Below, one piece after another: positions 35,820 through 44,393 of a stretch of DNA of 64,000 nucleotides (position 1 is the first letter of the stretch; each line of letters opens with the position of its first letter). Both the position numbers and the translations under genes were made by a program. The stretch comes from Saccharothrix espanaensis DSM 44229. Its GTDB lineage: Bacteria > Actinomycetota > Actinomycetes > Mycobacteriales > Pseudonocardiaceae. Under the pieces are notes generated by a model. That model worked only from the letters and a program-made list of their open reading frames with translations. It did not search any database and was not told the DNA's origin. The stretch covers positions 5,952,001-6,016,000 of the forward strand of contig NC_019673.1 of NCBI RefSeq assembly GCF_000328705.1. The letters run 5' to 3'.

Positions 35820-36751
35820 GGCTGATCACCGCCGGTGATCGCGAGGAACGCGTCGTTCAGGCGCACTCCCCCGACGTCGAAGGACAACACCGGGACGCCG
35901 GCGTCCAGCACCGCCGACAGCGCCTCGTTCAGCCCCTCGGTGGCCGCGAACACGACGGTGTTCGCGCGGTCGGTGGGGAGCAGTTCGACGCCGGGCACCG
36001 CGGCGAGCACCTCGCCGGCGCGGCCCACCTCGTCCGGCGGCACCCTGACGTGGCCGATCCGGCGACCCGCGCCGCCCTCGGTCACCCCGGCGACGGTGTC
36101 GTAGACGATCACCTTGCCCTTGTCGAGGATCAGGACGGTCGAGCAGATCTCTTCGACTTCGGGGAGGGTGTGGGTGGACAGCACCACCGTGGTGCCCCGA
36201 CCCGACGCGATCGCCGCCACCAACCCCAGGATCTCCCGCTGCCCCGCCGGGTCCAACCCCGACGTCGGCTCGTCCAGGAACACCACCACCGGATCGTTGA
36301 CCAACGCCCGCGCGATCCCCAACCGCTGCCGCATCCCCCGGCTGTACGAGCCGATCCGCGACCCGCCCCGCCCCGCCAGCCCCACCTGCTCCACCAACCC
36401 CGCCGCCACCCGCGCCGCCTGCCCGCGCGACCGCCCGAACAACCGCGCGTGGTACGCCAGGTACTCCACCCCCGTCTGACGCGCCGGATACCCCGCGCCC
36501 TCCGGCAACACCCCGATCCGCGCCCGCACCTCCGCCGCCCTGCTCCCCGGCACCCCCGCCACCGAGAACTCCCCGCCCGACGGCGCCAACACCGTCGACA
36601 ACAACCGGATCGTCGTCGTCTTCCCCGCACCGTTGGGCCCCAACAACCCGATCACCTCACCCACCCGCGCGGTGAAACTCACCGACTCCACCGCCGAACG
36701 CCCCCCGAACCACTTCGACAACCCACGAGCCTCAAGGGTCACACCTGACAT
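35816..36751 (-). CDS. ABC transporter ATPase, full length
   Basis: The 311-residue protein starts at ATG 36751 with GGAGGCGAGG upstream. Walker A LLGPNGAGKTTT (about residue 37), the Q-loop region, signature YSRGMRQRLG, Walker B VVFLDEPTSGLDPAG and the H-loop LSTHTLPEVEEIC are all present. A C-terminal accessory domain follows (about 215-311: GHVRVPPDEVGRAGEVLA...). It is the first gene of the ATPase-permease-secreted protein operon. Codons for residues 7-203 are identical, base for base as far as I can see, to those of the SARP-ABC fusion gene facing it across 36.8-37.2 kb. Confidence 0.93.
   Translation of the reverse strand: MSGVTLEARGLSKWFGGRSAVESVSFTARVGEVIGLLGPNGAGKTTTIRLLSTVLAPSGGEFSVAGVPGSRAAEVRARIGVLPEGAGYPARQTGVEYLAYHARLFGRSRGQAARVAAGLVEQVGLAGRGGSRIGSYSRGMRQRLGIARALVNDPVVVFLDEPTSGLDPAGQREILGLVAAIASGRGTTVVLSTHTLPEVEEICSTVLILDKGKVIVYDTVAGVTEGGAGRRIGHVRVPPDEVGRAGEVLAAVPGVELLPTDRANTVVFAATEGLNEALSAVLDAGVPVLSFDVGGVRLNDAFLAITGGDQP
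36143..36733 (-). repeat. 591-bp inverted repeat, left arm (ABC ATPase coding)
   Basis: This stretch, read on the minus strand from GAGGCTCGTGGGTTG to AAGAGATCTGC, is the same as 38093-38683 on the plus strand. I compared both ends and several internal blocks and found no difference; the translations also agree in two reading frames. Identity stops sharply at both edges inside coding sequence. Confidence 0.85.
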
Positions 36752-37258
36752 GGCCTCGCCTCCACGATAGGAGCAATGTCCCGAGTGGATCGCCCGGAGA
36801 TGAGAGAACGATAAGAACACGAAATAGTCCGATTCATTGAGACGCCCGTCGCGGGTGGCCGCCCGGAACGGCCGTTCGGCGGAATTCCGGCCTCCTTCCA
36901 GCCGTTGCACAGGTACTGGGACAAGTCGATATTCGGAGGTCCGAACCATTGCCGTCGACGTGCCGTCGGATCGGCGGAAACAGCGCCGCCACCGGCCCGG
37001 TACCCGGATCACCGCCGGTCACGGCAATCCACCATCGGGTGGAGGACAGGTCGACAGCCGGGCGAACCGACTGCCTGTGAACAGGTTCCGACACGCGACC
37101 GGCGGCTCACACCGGCCGAAAACCGGCCGAACCCTTTTCCTCAAAGCGTCCATGTGCACACAATTGGGGCACATTCCAGCGGCGACACCCGGGCCACCGG
37201 AACAAAACTCCAGGTCCGGGAGATGACTGGAGCGAGAACCCGCTGGGAGGGGGCCGCC
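36752..37258. promoter_or_regulatory. Divergent promoter region between the two inverted ABC loci
   Basis: About 500 bases with no supported gene. The part next to the minus-strand ATPase is AT-richer (GAACGATAAGAACACGAAAT near 36806), as expected for a promoter. GGGAGGGGG before 37259 is the ribosome site of the fusion gene. It lies between the arms of the inverted repeat and so forms the loop of a potential inversion. Confidence 0.5.
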
Positions 37259-38740
37259 GTGGAGTTCCGACTACTGGGTGCGGTGGAGGCCTGGTGCCAG
37301 GAACAGCAACTCGACCTCGGGCCGCGCAAGCAGCGCTTCGTGCTCGCGGTGCTGGCGCTCAACGCCAACCAACTGGTGCCCGTGGACCGGTTGGTCGACC
37401 TGACCTGGCCGGCGCGGCCACCGCGCACCGCCTACCACGGGATCCACGTGATGGTCTCGCGCCTGCGCCGCGCGATCGCGTCGGCCAGGACGGGGCTCTC
37501 CGACGTCGAGATCCTGACCCGCGGCTCGGCGTACGTGCTCAAGCTCGACCCCCTGTCGATCGACGTCCACCGGTTCCGCGCCCGCGTCGCCGACGCCCGG
37601 CGCGAGACCGACGACGAGGCGCGCGTGCACCTGCTGCGGCGGGCGCTCGCGCTGTGGCACGGTCCGCCCCTGGCCGACGTGGCGACCTCGGACGTGGCCA
37701 CCATGCTCTGCCAGGGCCTGGAGGACGCCCGGCTGAGCGCGCTGGAGGAGTGCCTCGACGCCGAACTGCGGCTGGGCAGGCACACCGCCGTCGTCGACGA
37801 GCTGACCGACCTCGCCGCGCGCCACCCGTACCGGCAGGGACTGCACGCGCAGTTGATGCTCGCGCTCTACCGGTGCGGCCGGGTGACCGACGCGCTGGAG
37901 GCCTACCGCGCCGCCCGGAGCAGGCTGGCCGACGAGCAGGCGCTGGAACCCGAATCACGGCTGAGCACCCTCCAGCGCGCCATCCTGCGCGCGGACCCCG
38001 CTCTCGACGCACCCCGCGCCCGCGAACCGGTGCGGGTCCTGCCGCCGCGACGGGCGTGGTCGCCGCCCGCCCGCACCGCGGACGTCGTGGTCGAGGCTCG
38101 TGGGTTGTCGAAGTGGTTCGGGGGGCGTTCGGCGGTGGAGTCGGTGAGTTTCACCGCGCGGGTGGGTGAGGTGATCGGGTTGTTGGGGCCCAACGGTGCG
38201 GGGAAGACGACGACGATCCGGTTGTTGTCGACGGTGTTGGCGCCGTCGGGCGGGGAGTTCTCGGTGGCGGGGGTGCCGGGGAGCAGGGCGGCGGAGGTGC
38301 GGGCGCGGATCGGGGTGTTGCCGGAGGGCGCGGGGTATCCGGCGCGTCAGACGGGGGTGGAGTACCTGGCGTACCACGCGCGGTTGTTCGGGCGGTCGCG
38401 CGGGCAGGCGGCGCGGGTGGCGGCGGGGTTGGTGGAGCAGGTGGGGCTGGCGGGGCGGGGCGGGTCGCGGATCGGCTCGTACAGCCGGGGGATGCGGCAG
38501 CGGTTGGGGATCGCGCGGGCGTTGGTCAACGATCCGGTGGTGGTGTTCCTGGACGAGCCGACGTCGGGGTTGGACCCGGCGGGGCAGCGGGAGATCCTGG
38601 GGTTGGTGGCGGCGATCGCGTCGGGTCGGGGCACCACGGTGGTGCTGTCCACCCACACCCTCCCCGAAGTCGAAGAGATCTGCACCGGGGTGCTGGTGAT
38701 GGAGCGGGGCAGGGTCGTCGCCGACCGGGTGCTGACGTGA
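37259..38740 (+). CDS. SARP (wHTH-BTAD) fused to ABC ATPase domain
   Basis: The 493-residue protein starts at GTG 37259 with GGGAGGGGG upstream. Residues 1-95 are an OmpR-like DNA-binding domain (FRLLGAVEAW, then RKQRFVLAVLALNANQLVPV), about 96-245 a BTAD domain (AALEAY-like DALEAYRAARSRLADEQALE), then a Pro/Arg linker. From about 275 comes an ABC ATPase with Walker A, signature, Walker B and H-loop intact. The last 20 residues (GVLVMERGRVVADRVLT) differ from the facing ATPase, and the accessory C-terminal domain is missing. AfsR-type proteins usually carry an NB-ARC STAND ATPase, so an ABC module is unusual. The stop overlaps the response regulator start (GTGA). Confidence 0.85.
   Translation: MEFRLLGAVEAWCQEQQLDLGPRKQRFVLAVLALNANQLVPVDRLVDLTWPARPPRTAYHGIHVMVSRLRRAIASARTGLSDVEILTRGSAYVLKLDPLSIDVHRFRARVADARRETDDEARVHLLRRALALWHGPPLADVATSDVATMLCQGLEDARLSALEECLDAELRLGRHTAVVDELTDLAARHPYRQGLHAQLMLALYRCGRVTDALEAYRAARSRLADEQALEPESRLSTLQRAILRADPALDAPRAREPVRVLPPRRAWSPPARTADVVVEARGLSKWFGGRSAVESVSFTARVGEVIGLLGPNGAGKTTTIRLLSTVLAPSGGEFSVAGVPGSRAAEVRARIGVLPEGAGYPARQTGVEYLAYHARLFGRSRGQAARVAAGLVEQVGLAGRGGSRIGSYSRGMRQRLGIARALVNDPVVVFLDEPTSGLDPAGQREILGLVAAIASGRGTTVVLSTHTLPEVEEICTGVLVMERGRVVADRVLT
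38093..38683 (+). repeat. 591-bp inverted repeat, right arm (ABC domain of SARP fusion)
   Basis: Identical to the reverse complement of 36143-36733 as far as read. It spans codons for the whole nucleotide-binding core from EARGLSKWFGG to EVEEIC and ends where the two proteins diverge. Confidence 0.85.
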
Positions 38741-39426
38741 AGCGGCACGGGCGGGTGCTGGTGGTCGAGGACGAGCGGTCCTTCGCGGACGCGCTCGCCG
38801 CCGGGCTGCGCGCCGACGGGTTCGAGGTCGAGACGGCCGAGGACGGTCTGCTGGGCCTCGACGCGGTCCTGTCCCGGCCGTTCGACGTGGTCGTGCTCGA
38901 CCTGATGCTGCCCGGCCTGACCGGGCTGGACGTGTGCGCGCGGCTGCGCCGGGCCGGCGTCGAGGTGCCGGTGCTGGTGCTCACCGCGCGCGACGGCGAG
39001 CTGGACCAGTTGCGGGCGCTGCGGATCGGTGCGGACGACTACCTCACCAAGCCGTTCTCCTACCGGGTGCTGCTGGCCCGGCTGCACGTCCTGCTGCGCC
39101 GGTCCGGGCCGCGCGGGTCGGACGTGCTGGCGGCGGGCGACCTCGTGCTGGACCGGGTGGGCCGGCGCTGCCGCCGTGGTGAGACCGCCATCGAGCTGAC
39201 CCCGCGCGAGTTCGCGCTGCTCGAACTGCTGATGTCGCGGCCGGGCCAGGTCGTGTCGAAGCGGTTCGCGATCGACGAGGTGTGGGACCCGGCGATCCCG
39301 GTCCAGTCGAACGTGCTGGAGGTGTACATCGCCTACCTGCGGCGCAAGGTCGACGTGCCGTTCGGCCGGCACGCCATCGGCACGGTGCGCGGCTGCGGGT
39401 ACCGCCTGGACCCCGGGGGCGGCTGA
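38737..39426 (+). CDS. OmpR-family response regulator
   Basis: The 229-residue protein has a receiver domain with VVEDE acidic pocket, the phospho-acceptor Asp in VVVLDLMLPG (about residue 53) and the switch Lys in DDYLTKPF. A winged-helix output domain follows (LTPREFALLELLMSRPGQVV, then SNVLEVYIAYLRRKVD). The GTG start overlaps the SARP-ABC stop, and the stop abuts the histidine kinase start, so all three form one transcript. It is the partner of the kinase downstream and may control the nearby ABC exporter. Confidence 0.95.
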   Translation: MKRHGRVLVVEDERSFADALAAGLRADGFEVETAEDGLLGLDAVLSRPFDVVVLDLMLPGLTGLDVCARLRRAGVEVPVLVLTARDGELDQLRALRIGADDYLTKPFSYRVLLARLHVLLRRSGPRGSDVLAAGDLVLDRVGRRCRRGETAIELTPREFALLELLMSRPGQVVSKRFAIDEVWDPAIPVQSNVLEVYIAYLRRKVDVPFGRHAIGTVRGCGYRLDPGGG

Positions 39427-40749
39427 GTGCGCCGCCGCGGTGGGTGGGGCGTCCAGCTCCGGTTGACCGTGCTCGCGGTGCTGGTCGTGGGCCTGGGGCT
39501 GGTCCTGGGCGGTGCCGTCGTGGCGGTGCTGGTGCGCGACGACCTGACCGGTGACGCCGAGGAGCAGGCCCTCTCCCGCGCCGAGTCGGCCGTGCCGCTG
39601 GTCGAGGCCGGGCTGCCCGCCGCGCTGCCCGACCTGGTGCAGGTGGTCGACCGCGACGGCGCGGTGCTGGCGTCGAACGAGGCGCTCGGCGGCACCCGGC
39701 TGCTGGCCCTGTGGCCGGACGCCGACGTGGTCACCGGCACCTCGCGGCTGCCGGACGGCGAGCGCTGCACCGTCGCCGGGGTGCGCGGCACGCTGGCGGG
39801 CCGTCCCGTCGCCGTGTACGCCGCGGCGTCGCTGGACCACGTCGAGGACGGCGTGACCGCCACCGTCCACGCCATGGCCGTGATCGTGCCGGTGCTGGTG
39901 GTCGCGGTGACCCTGGTGTCGTGGCTGCTGGTCGGCCGCGCCCTGCGGCCGATCGGGGCGATCCGCCGACAGGTCTCGGAGATCACCGGCAGCCGGCTCG
40001 ACCGGCGGGTGCCCGAGCCGCCGACCGACGACGAGGTGGGCCGGCTGGCCCGCACGATGAACGCGATGCTGGCCCGGATGCAGGCCGACCACGACCGTCA
40101 GCAGCGCTTCGCCGCCGACGCCGCGCACGAGCTGCGCAGCCCGCTGGCCGCGATCCGCGCGCAGCTGGAGATCGGCCTCACGCACCCGGACCGCACCGAC
40201 TGGGTCCGGGTGGCGCAGGACCTGCACCGCGAGGGCGCGCGGCTGTCCGGGCTCACCGACGAGCTGCTCGAACTGGCCCGGTCCGACGACGCGCCGGACC
40301 CGACCGGCTGGGTGGACCTCGACGAGGTCGTGCTCGCCGAGATCGAGACCATCCGCTCGCGCGGCACCGTCGAGGTGCTCCTGTCGCCGTTCTCCGCGGT
40401 CCGCCTGCACGGCAACGCGGGCGGGTTGCGGCGGGTCGTCCGCAACCTGCTGGACAACGCCGAGCGGCACGCCCGCGGCACCGTCACCGTCGGGTTGTGG
40501 CTGGGTGAGGACGGGTTCGCCGAACTGGTCGTCAGCGACGACGGGCCGGGCGTGCCGGGAGCCGATCACGATCGCGTCTTCGACCGCTTCTTCCGGGTCC
40601 AGCCCGCCCGCGCCCGCAAGGACGGCGGTGCGGGGCTGGGTTTGGCGATCGTCCGCGACGTGGTCGAACGTCACGGCGGCACGGTGTGGCTGGCGAATCC
40701 TTCATCCGGGGCGTCGTTCCACGTCCGCCTGCCCGCCGGCTCGGTCTAG
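39427..40749 (+). CDS. Sensor histidine kinase (HAMP, HisKA, HATPase)
   Basis: The 440-residue membrane kinase has two helices (about residues 15-35 and 152-172) around a sensor of about 115 residues. A HAMP linker follows, then the H box FAADAAHELRSPLAAIRAQL (about 233), N box RNLLDNAERHA, G1 DDGPGVPG and G2 GGAGLGLAIVRDVVERHGG. GTG 39427 directly follows the response regulator stop. It is intact and is the cognate partner of that regulator. The signal is unknown; placement beside ABC modules suggests cell-envelope or antimicrobial-peptide sensing by inference. Confidence 0.95.
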   Translation: MRRRGGWGVQLRLTVLAVLVVGLGLVLGGAVVAVLVRDDLTGDAEEQALSRAESAVPLVEAGLPAALPDLVQVVDRDGAVLASNEALGGTRLLALWPDADVVTGTSRLPDGERCTVAGVRGTLAGRPVAVYAAASLDHVEDGVTATVHAMAVIVPVLVVAVTLVSWLLVGRALRPIGAIRRQVSEITGSRLDRRVPEPPTDDEVGRLARTMNAMLARMQADHDRQQRFAADAAHELRSPLAAIRAQLEIGLTHPDRTDWVRVAQDLHREGARLSGLTDELLELARSDDAPDPTGWVDLDEVVLAEIETIRSRGTVEVLLSPFSAVRLHGNAGGLRRVVRNLLDNAERHARGTVTVGLWLGEDGFAELVVSDDGPGVPGADHDRVFDRFFRVQPARARKDGGAGLGLAIVRDVVERHGGTVWLANPSSGASFHVRLPAGSV

Positions 40750-40829
40750 GAGCTGTTCGCGGTTCGTGGCGGTTGCGCACCTGAGTGGCTGACGCTGGAT
40801 CCGGACCTCGACCAGCTCCCAGCGGCTCG

Positions 40830-41558
40830 TCAGGCGGCTCGGGCGGGCACCCGGTCCGGGGGTGAGCCGCGTTCCCGCCGCCACGCCCCGAGAACGGCCG
40901 TCATCACGGTGATCCAGGCGGCTCCCAGGGCGTAGCCGGCGAGCACGTCGGAGACGTAGTGCACCGACAGCGCGATCCGTGACAGGCCGATCGCGAGGAC
41001 CGCGACCGTCGCGGTGGCCGTCGCGACCCATCGCCACAACGGTGGTAGCGCCTGCCAGCACAACAAGAGCAGCAGGGAGTACGACACGACCGCCGACTGC
41101 GCGTGCCCGCTGGGGAAGCTCAGGCCGGACGCGTGCGCGACCGGATCGGCGACGACCGGGCGGGCCCGGTGCACGACGGTCTTGACCGCACCGTTCACCA
41201 CCGCACCACCCACCTCCGTGACCACGACGAACACGGCCGGACGTGGCTGTCGGCGATACAGCAGCCACCCCGCGACCAGGGTGAAGACGACGAAGTAGAC
41301 CGGGCTGGACCCCGCCGTGCTCGCCGCCTTCATCACGGCGGTGAACACGTCGTGGTCGAGGGCGAAGCGGTGCAGCCGGTCGCGGGCGACGTCGTCCACG
41401 TGCTGGAGCGGCGGCCACCGGGACTGGACGAAGAACAGCAGCAGCCCGAACGGAACCGCGACGAGGGCGACGGCGGCCAACGCCAACACCGACCGGGCGC
41501 CGAAACGCGCGTCCGGGTGTTCCGGGCCGCGGCAGCCACGCCGCTCGTCATCGCCCAC
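40830..41558 (-). CDS. PAP2-family membrane phosphatase
   Basis: The 242-residue protein has about six membrane helices and all three acid-phosphatase motifs: KTVVHRARP, then LSFPSGHAQS, then SRIALSVHYVSDVLAG. Family members remove phosphate from undecaprenyl pyrophosphate or phosphatidic acid at the outer face of the membrane. The GTG start at 41558 has GGGAGG 9 bases upstream. It is convergent with the kinase gene and appears monocistronic. Bacitracin-resistance-like recycling of the lipid carrier is one possible role. Confidence 0.92.
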   Translation of the reverse strand: MGDDERRGCRGPEHPDARFGARSVLALAAVALVAVPFGLLLFFVQSRWPPLQHVDDVARDRLHRFALDHDVFTAVMKAASTAGSSPVYFVVFTLVAGWLLYRRQPRPAVFVVVTEVGGAVVNGAVKTVVHRARPVVADPVAHASGLSFPSGHAQSAVVSYSLLLLLCWQALPPLWRWVATATATVAVLAIGLSRIALSVHYVSDVLAGYALGAAWITVMTAVLGAWRRERGSPPDRVPARAA

Positions 41559-41699
41559 GTCGCCGGACCTCCCGCCCGCGCCGGCGGACGGTCAGCCGGC
41601 ACGCCTTCGACGATGGCCGGGAATTGTTAAAGCATGATGAAGATCCACAACGCCCCGCCGAACCCTGTCGGTCCGTCGTCGCACCGGAGAGGCGCAGTG

Positions 41700-41930
41700 A
41701 CAGAAGCCTCGTCAGACGACCGGGCGACCGTCAGCCCTGCCGCCGCTCTCTTCAGGGACGACGCACCGAGCGGCTGACCGCCAGGTGGACCGGCGGCGAG
41801 CTGTCCCGACAACGCCACGCCCTGGTCGCGCAGGGCGTCGCTGTTCACCATGTCCACGTCGCCGACGATGGCCGCTTTCCGCGCCGGACGATCCTCTTCC
41901 CGAACTCGTGCCGCGCGATCGCGTTCCACC
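41700..41930 (-). pseudogene. STAS-domain antagonist remnant
   Basis: On the minus strand, AAIVGDVDMVNSDALRDQGV is a clear STAS first strand-helix segment, but an earlier strand (HEFGKRIVRRGK) is in a different frame. The SSG phosphorylation-site segment that should follow is missing. The remainder to about 41640 has no similarity. It is a fragment of an anti-sigma antagonist gene. Confidence 0.5.
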
Positions 41931-41974
41931 CGTCCTCCGGTCCGGGTTCGGCGTGGAGCCGCCATGATGGGCGG

Positions 41975-43933
41975 GTGAGCACGTCACCGTCCCGGGATCC
42001 CCTCTTACCGTCCACGCCGCCGATGTCGCCGCTGGTGTACCGGACGCCGGTGGAGCCGCCGGGCGAACTGCCGGTGTTGTCCAACCGGGCGATGGCCTGG
42101 GCGGCGGTGGGGCTGGCGGTGCTCGGTGTCGGGCTTGCCGCGGGGTTGCTGGTGGCATTCGGCGACGGTCGGCACTCCACCCGGCTGGACGCCATCAAGA
42201 CCGCCGGCACGATCGTGGTGGGAGTCGGCGGCGCGGCCGCGCTGTGGCTGGCCGCGCGCAGGCAGCGGACGGCGGAGCTGAGCCTGAACCAGACGCTCGC
42301 GGCGCACGCCGCCGCGGTCGCGAACGCCGAGGCCCTCCGGATCACCGAGCTGTACGGCAAGGCGGCCGATCAGCTCGGGTCGACGCAGGCCCCGGTCCGG
42401 ATGGCCGGCTTGTTCGCGCTGGAACGGCTCGCCCAGGACAACCCCACCCAACGACAGACGATCGTCAACCTGCTGTGCGCCTATCTGCGGATGCCGTACG
42501 AGCCGATACCGCCGATACCGCCGGAGCCGCAAGCGCCGGCGGCCCGGCGGTCAGGGGTGTTTCGGCCGCTGCTGGGCAGCGCTGCCCGACAGCGGGCGTC
42601 GACACGGCCTGCCCCGGCGGCCCCACACCCCGACATCGCGACCCTTTCGGTGGTCGAGACGGCGCAGGAGCACCAGGTGCGGCGGACGGCGCAGGCCATC
42701 CTGTTCCACCACCTCCGCACGGGCACCACGGAGAAGCCGGTCGAGACCTTCTGGTCCGGGATCAGCATGGACCTCACCGGTGCGGTGCTCGGTCCGGCCA
42801 ACCTGATCGGCTGCCACGTCCTCGCGGCCGACCTCACCGGAGTCACCTTCACCGGCGACGTGTGGTTCCGCGAGGCCCACTTCGGTTTGGGCGCCGTGTT
42901 CACCGGGGCGCGTTTCGCGGGCAGCACCGACTTCAGCGGTGCGCGGTTCGACCACCACGCGGGCTTCGACGGGGCGGTGTTCGCTCGTCGTGCCCAGTTC
43001 GACGGGACCGAGTTCGGCGGGACCTCGACGTTCGAGCGGGCCGACTTCCGCTCGGCCGTGGTGTTCAGCGGCGCGAAGTTCGCCGGCACCGCCTCGTTCT
43101 CCGAGTCGCGGTTCGGCGGCCAGACCGATTTCGGCAAGACGAAGTTCGCCCGGCGAGTGGCGTTCAGGGAGGCGCGCTTCCTCGGCAACACCTACTTCGC
43201 CGGCGCGGAGTTCGCCGAGCACGCCGGCTTCCACGGGACCCGGTTCGCCGGACACGTCACCCACTTCGGCACCACCACGTTCGACAGCGCCGACTTCCAC
43301 GCGGCCGAGTTCGGTCCGAACACCAACTTCAGCAACACCCGGTTCACCGACGGGGCCTCGTTCAACAACGCACTGTTCACCGCCGAAGTGGAGTTCACCC
43401 AGGCGAAGTTCGACGACGGCGCCAGCTTCGGCGGCACGCGGTTCACCACCTACGCCGCGTTCGACGGCGCGGAGTTCGGCGGCTACACCACGTTCTACGA
43501 AAGCAGCTTCGGCCGTCCGGCCAGGTTCGAGCGGACGCGGTTCACCGCGGACGTGCGGTTCGAGAGGACCGAGTTCGCGGAGGGGGCGGGCTTCACCGAA
43601 ACGGAGTTCGGCGCGGACGCGCGGTTCATCGACACGAGCTTCGAGCACGTGTGCGGGTTCCTTCGCTCGCGCTTCGCCGCCGAGGCCGCCTTCACCCACA
43701 CCCGCTTCGGCGGACCGGTCGGGTTCGTCGCCACGGCTTTCGCCCGGCCGCCGCAGTTCAGAGCGGTGTGGGTCCGGTTGGACGGACCCCGCCCGGCCCT
43801 GGCCGGCACCTGGCCACCGGGAACAGCGGTCCAGGAAACCAGCGGACGCCCCCAAGGCGTCAACGAAGGCCGCTGGGGACTGCTGACAACCGCACCACCG
43901 GACGACGTGCTCGCCGAACACGACCCGGCGTGA
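41975..43933 (+). CDS. Large pentapeptide-repeat membrane protein
   Basis: The roughly 652-residue protein from GTG 41975 has two N-terminal membrane helices (AMAWAAVGLAVLGVGLAAGL and TIVVGVGGAAALWLA), a soluble helical region (ELYGKAADQLGS, then MAGLFALERLAQDNPTQRQT) and about 60 consecutive pentapeptide-type units from residue 270 to 600 (GARFAGSTDF, GAEFAEHAGF). The helical part is common in actinobacterial pentapeptide proteins. The repeats form a right-handed quadrilateral beta-helix. No enzyme domain is attached. The function is unknown; scaffold or DNA-mimic roles occur in the superfamily. ATG 42023 is an alternative start. Confidence 0.85.
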   Translation: MSTSPSRDPLLPSTPPMSPLVYRTPVEPPGELPVLSNRAMAWAAVGLAVLGVGLAAGLLVAFGDGRHSTRLDAIKTAGTIVVGVGGAAALWLAARRQRTAELSLNQTLAAHAAAVANAEALRITELYGKAADQLGSTQAPVRMAGLFALERLAQDNPTQRQTIVNLLCAYLRMPYEPIPPIPPEPQAPAARRSGVFRPLLGSAARQRASTRPAPAAPHPDIATLSVVETAQEHQVRRTAQAILFHHLRTGTTEKPVETFWSGISMDLTGAVLGPANLIGCHVLAADLTGVTFTGDVWFREAHFGLGAVFTGARFAGSTDFSGARFDHHAGFDGAVFARRAQFDGTEFGGTSTFERADFRSAVVFSGAKFAGTASFSESRFGGQTDFGKTKFARRVAFREARFLGNTYFAGAEFAEHAGFHGTRFAGHVTHFGTTTFDSADFHAAEFGPNTNFSNTRFTDGASFNNALFTAEVEFTQAKFDDGASFGGTRFTTYAAFDGAEFGGYTTFYESSFGRPARFERTRFTADVRFERTEFAEGAGFTETEFGADARFIDTSFEHVCGFLRSRFAAEAAFTHTRFGGPVGFVATAFARPPQFRAVWVRLDGPRPALAGTWPPGTAVQETSGRPQGVNEGRWGLLTTAPPDDVLAEHDPA

Positions 43934-44393
43934 GCGCGTACGCATGGCGCCGGACGCGAAAACCAACGGCCTGCGGTAGCCCCGCGCGGCGAGGACGTTG
44001 CGATCTTCGCAGCCCCTGGCCCAACAAATGGTCTCCGACGCCCGAAACCTCGGCCTCCCTACGTTCAGCCTTCCTGTACAGACGCGAATGTGCCGCCAGG
44101 AACAAGCCCTGGCGGGCACATCGCGGATCACGTGCGCGCTATGGGATCAAGAGCCGCTCACCGCGAAATCAGTGCCCAAGAGTGTTTGCAACCGGCCAAC
44201 GCGAGGACGTTGATCCGACGGCCCCCACCAACCGGATCAGGATTTCATCGGCGTCATGATCACCGGGGTCGACGGCACCGTTACGCCGCCCACGGGAGTG
44301 ACCACGACCGGATCCGACCCGCTCAACCTCTCCAGGCAGCCGGAGATCCCGCCCCCCGCGAGGGCGCGCCGGCCGTTAGTCACAATGGTCCCC
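43934..44393. other. Intergenic region, no gene supported
   Basis: Contains a terminator-like hairpin at 44090-44119. The frame of the following lipoprotein is open from 44256, but residues before 44394 are low-complexity. I see no RNA gene. Confidence 0.35.
44090..44119 (+). terminator. Hairpin with one bulge
   Basis: GTGCCGCCAGG pairs with CCTGGCGGGCAC, one extra base bulging in the right arm, with a loop of seven. It is 157 bases after the pentapeptide gene. Confidence 0.5.

Noticed and set aside
38347..40674. A long minus-strand frame opposite the response regulator and kinase
   Set aside because: Antisense of strongly conserved two-component genes; no protein-like features.
42939..43730. 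Repeat array as non-coding satellite
   Set aside because: The periodicity is 15 bases and matches pentapeptide codons in one intact frame.
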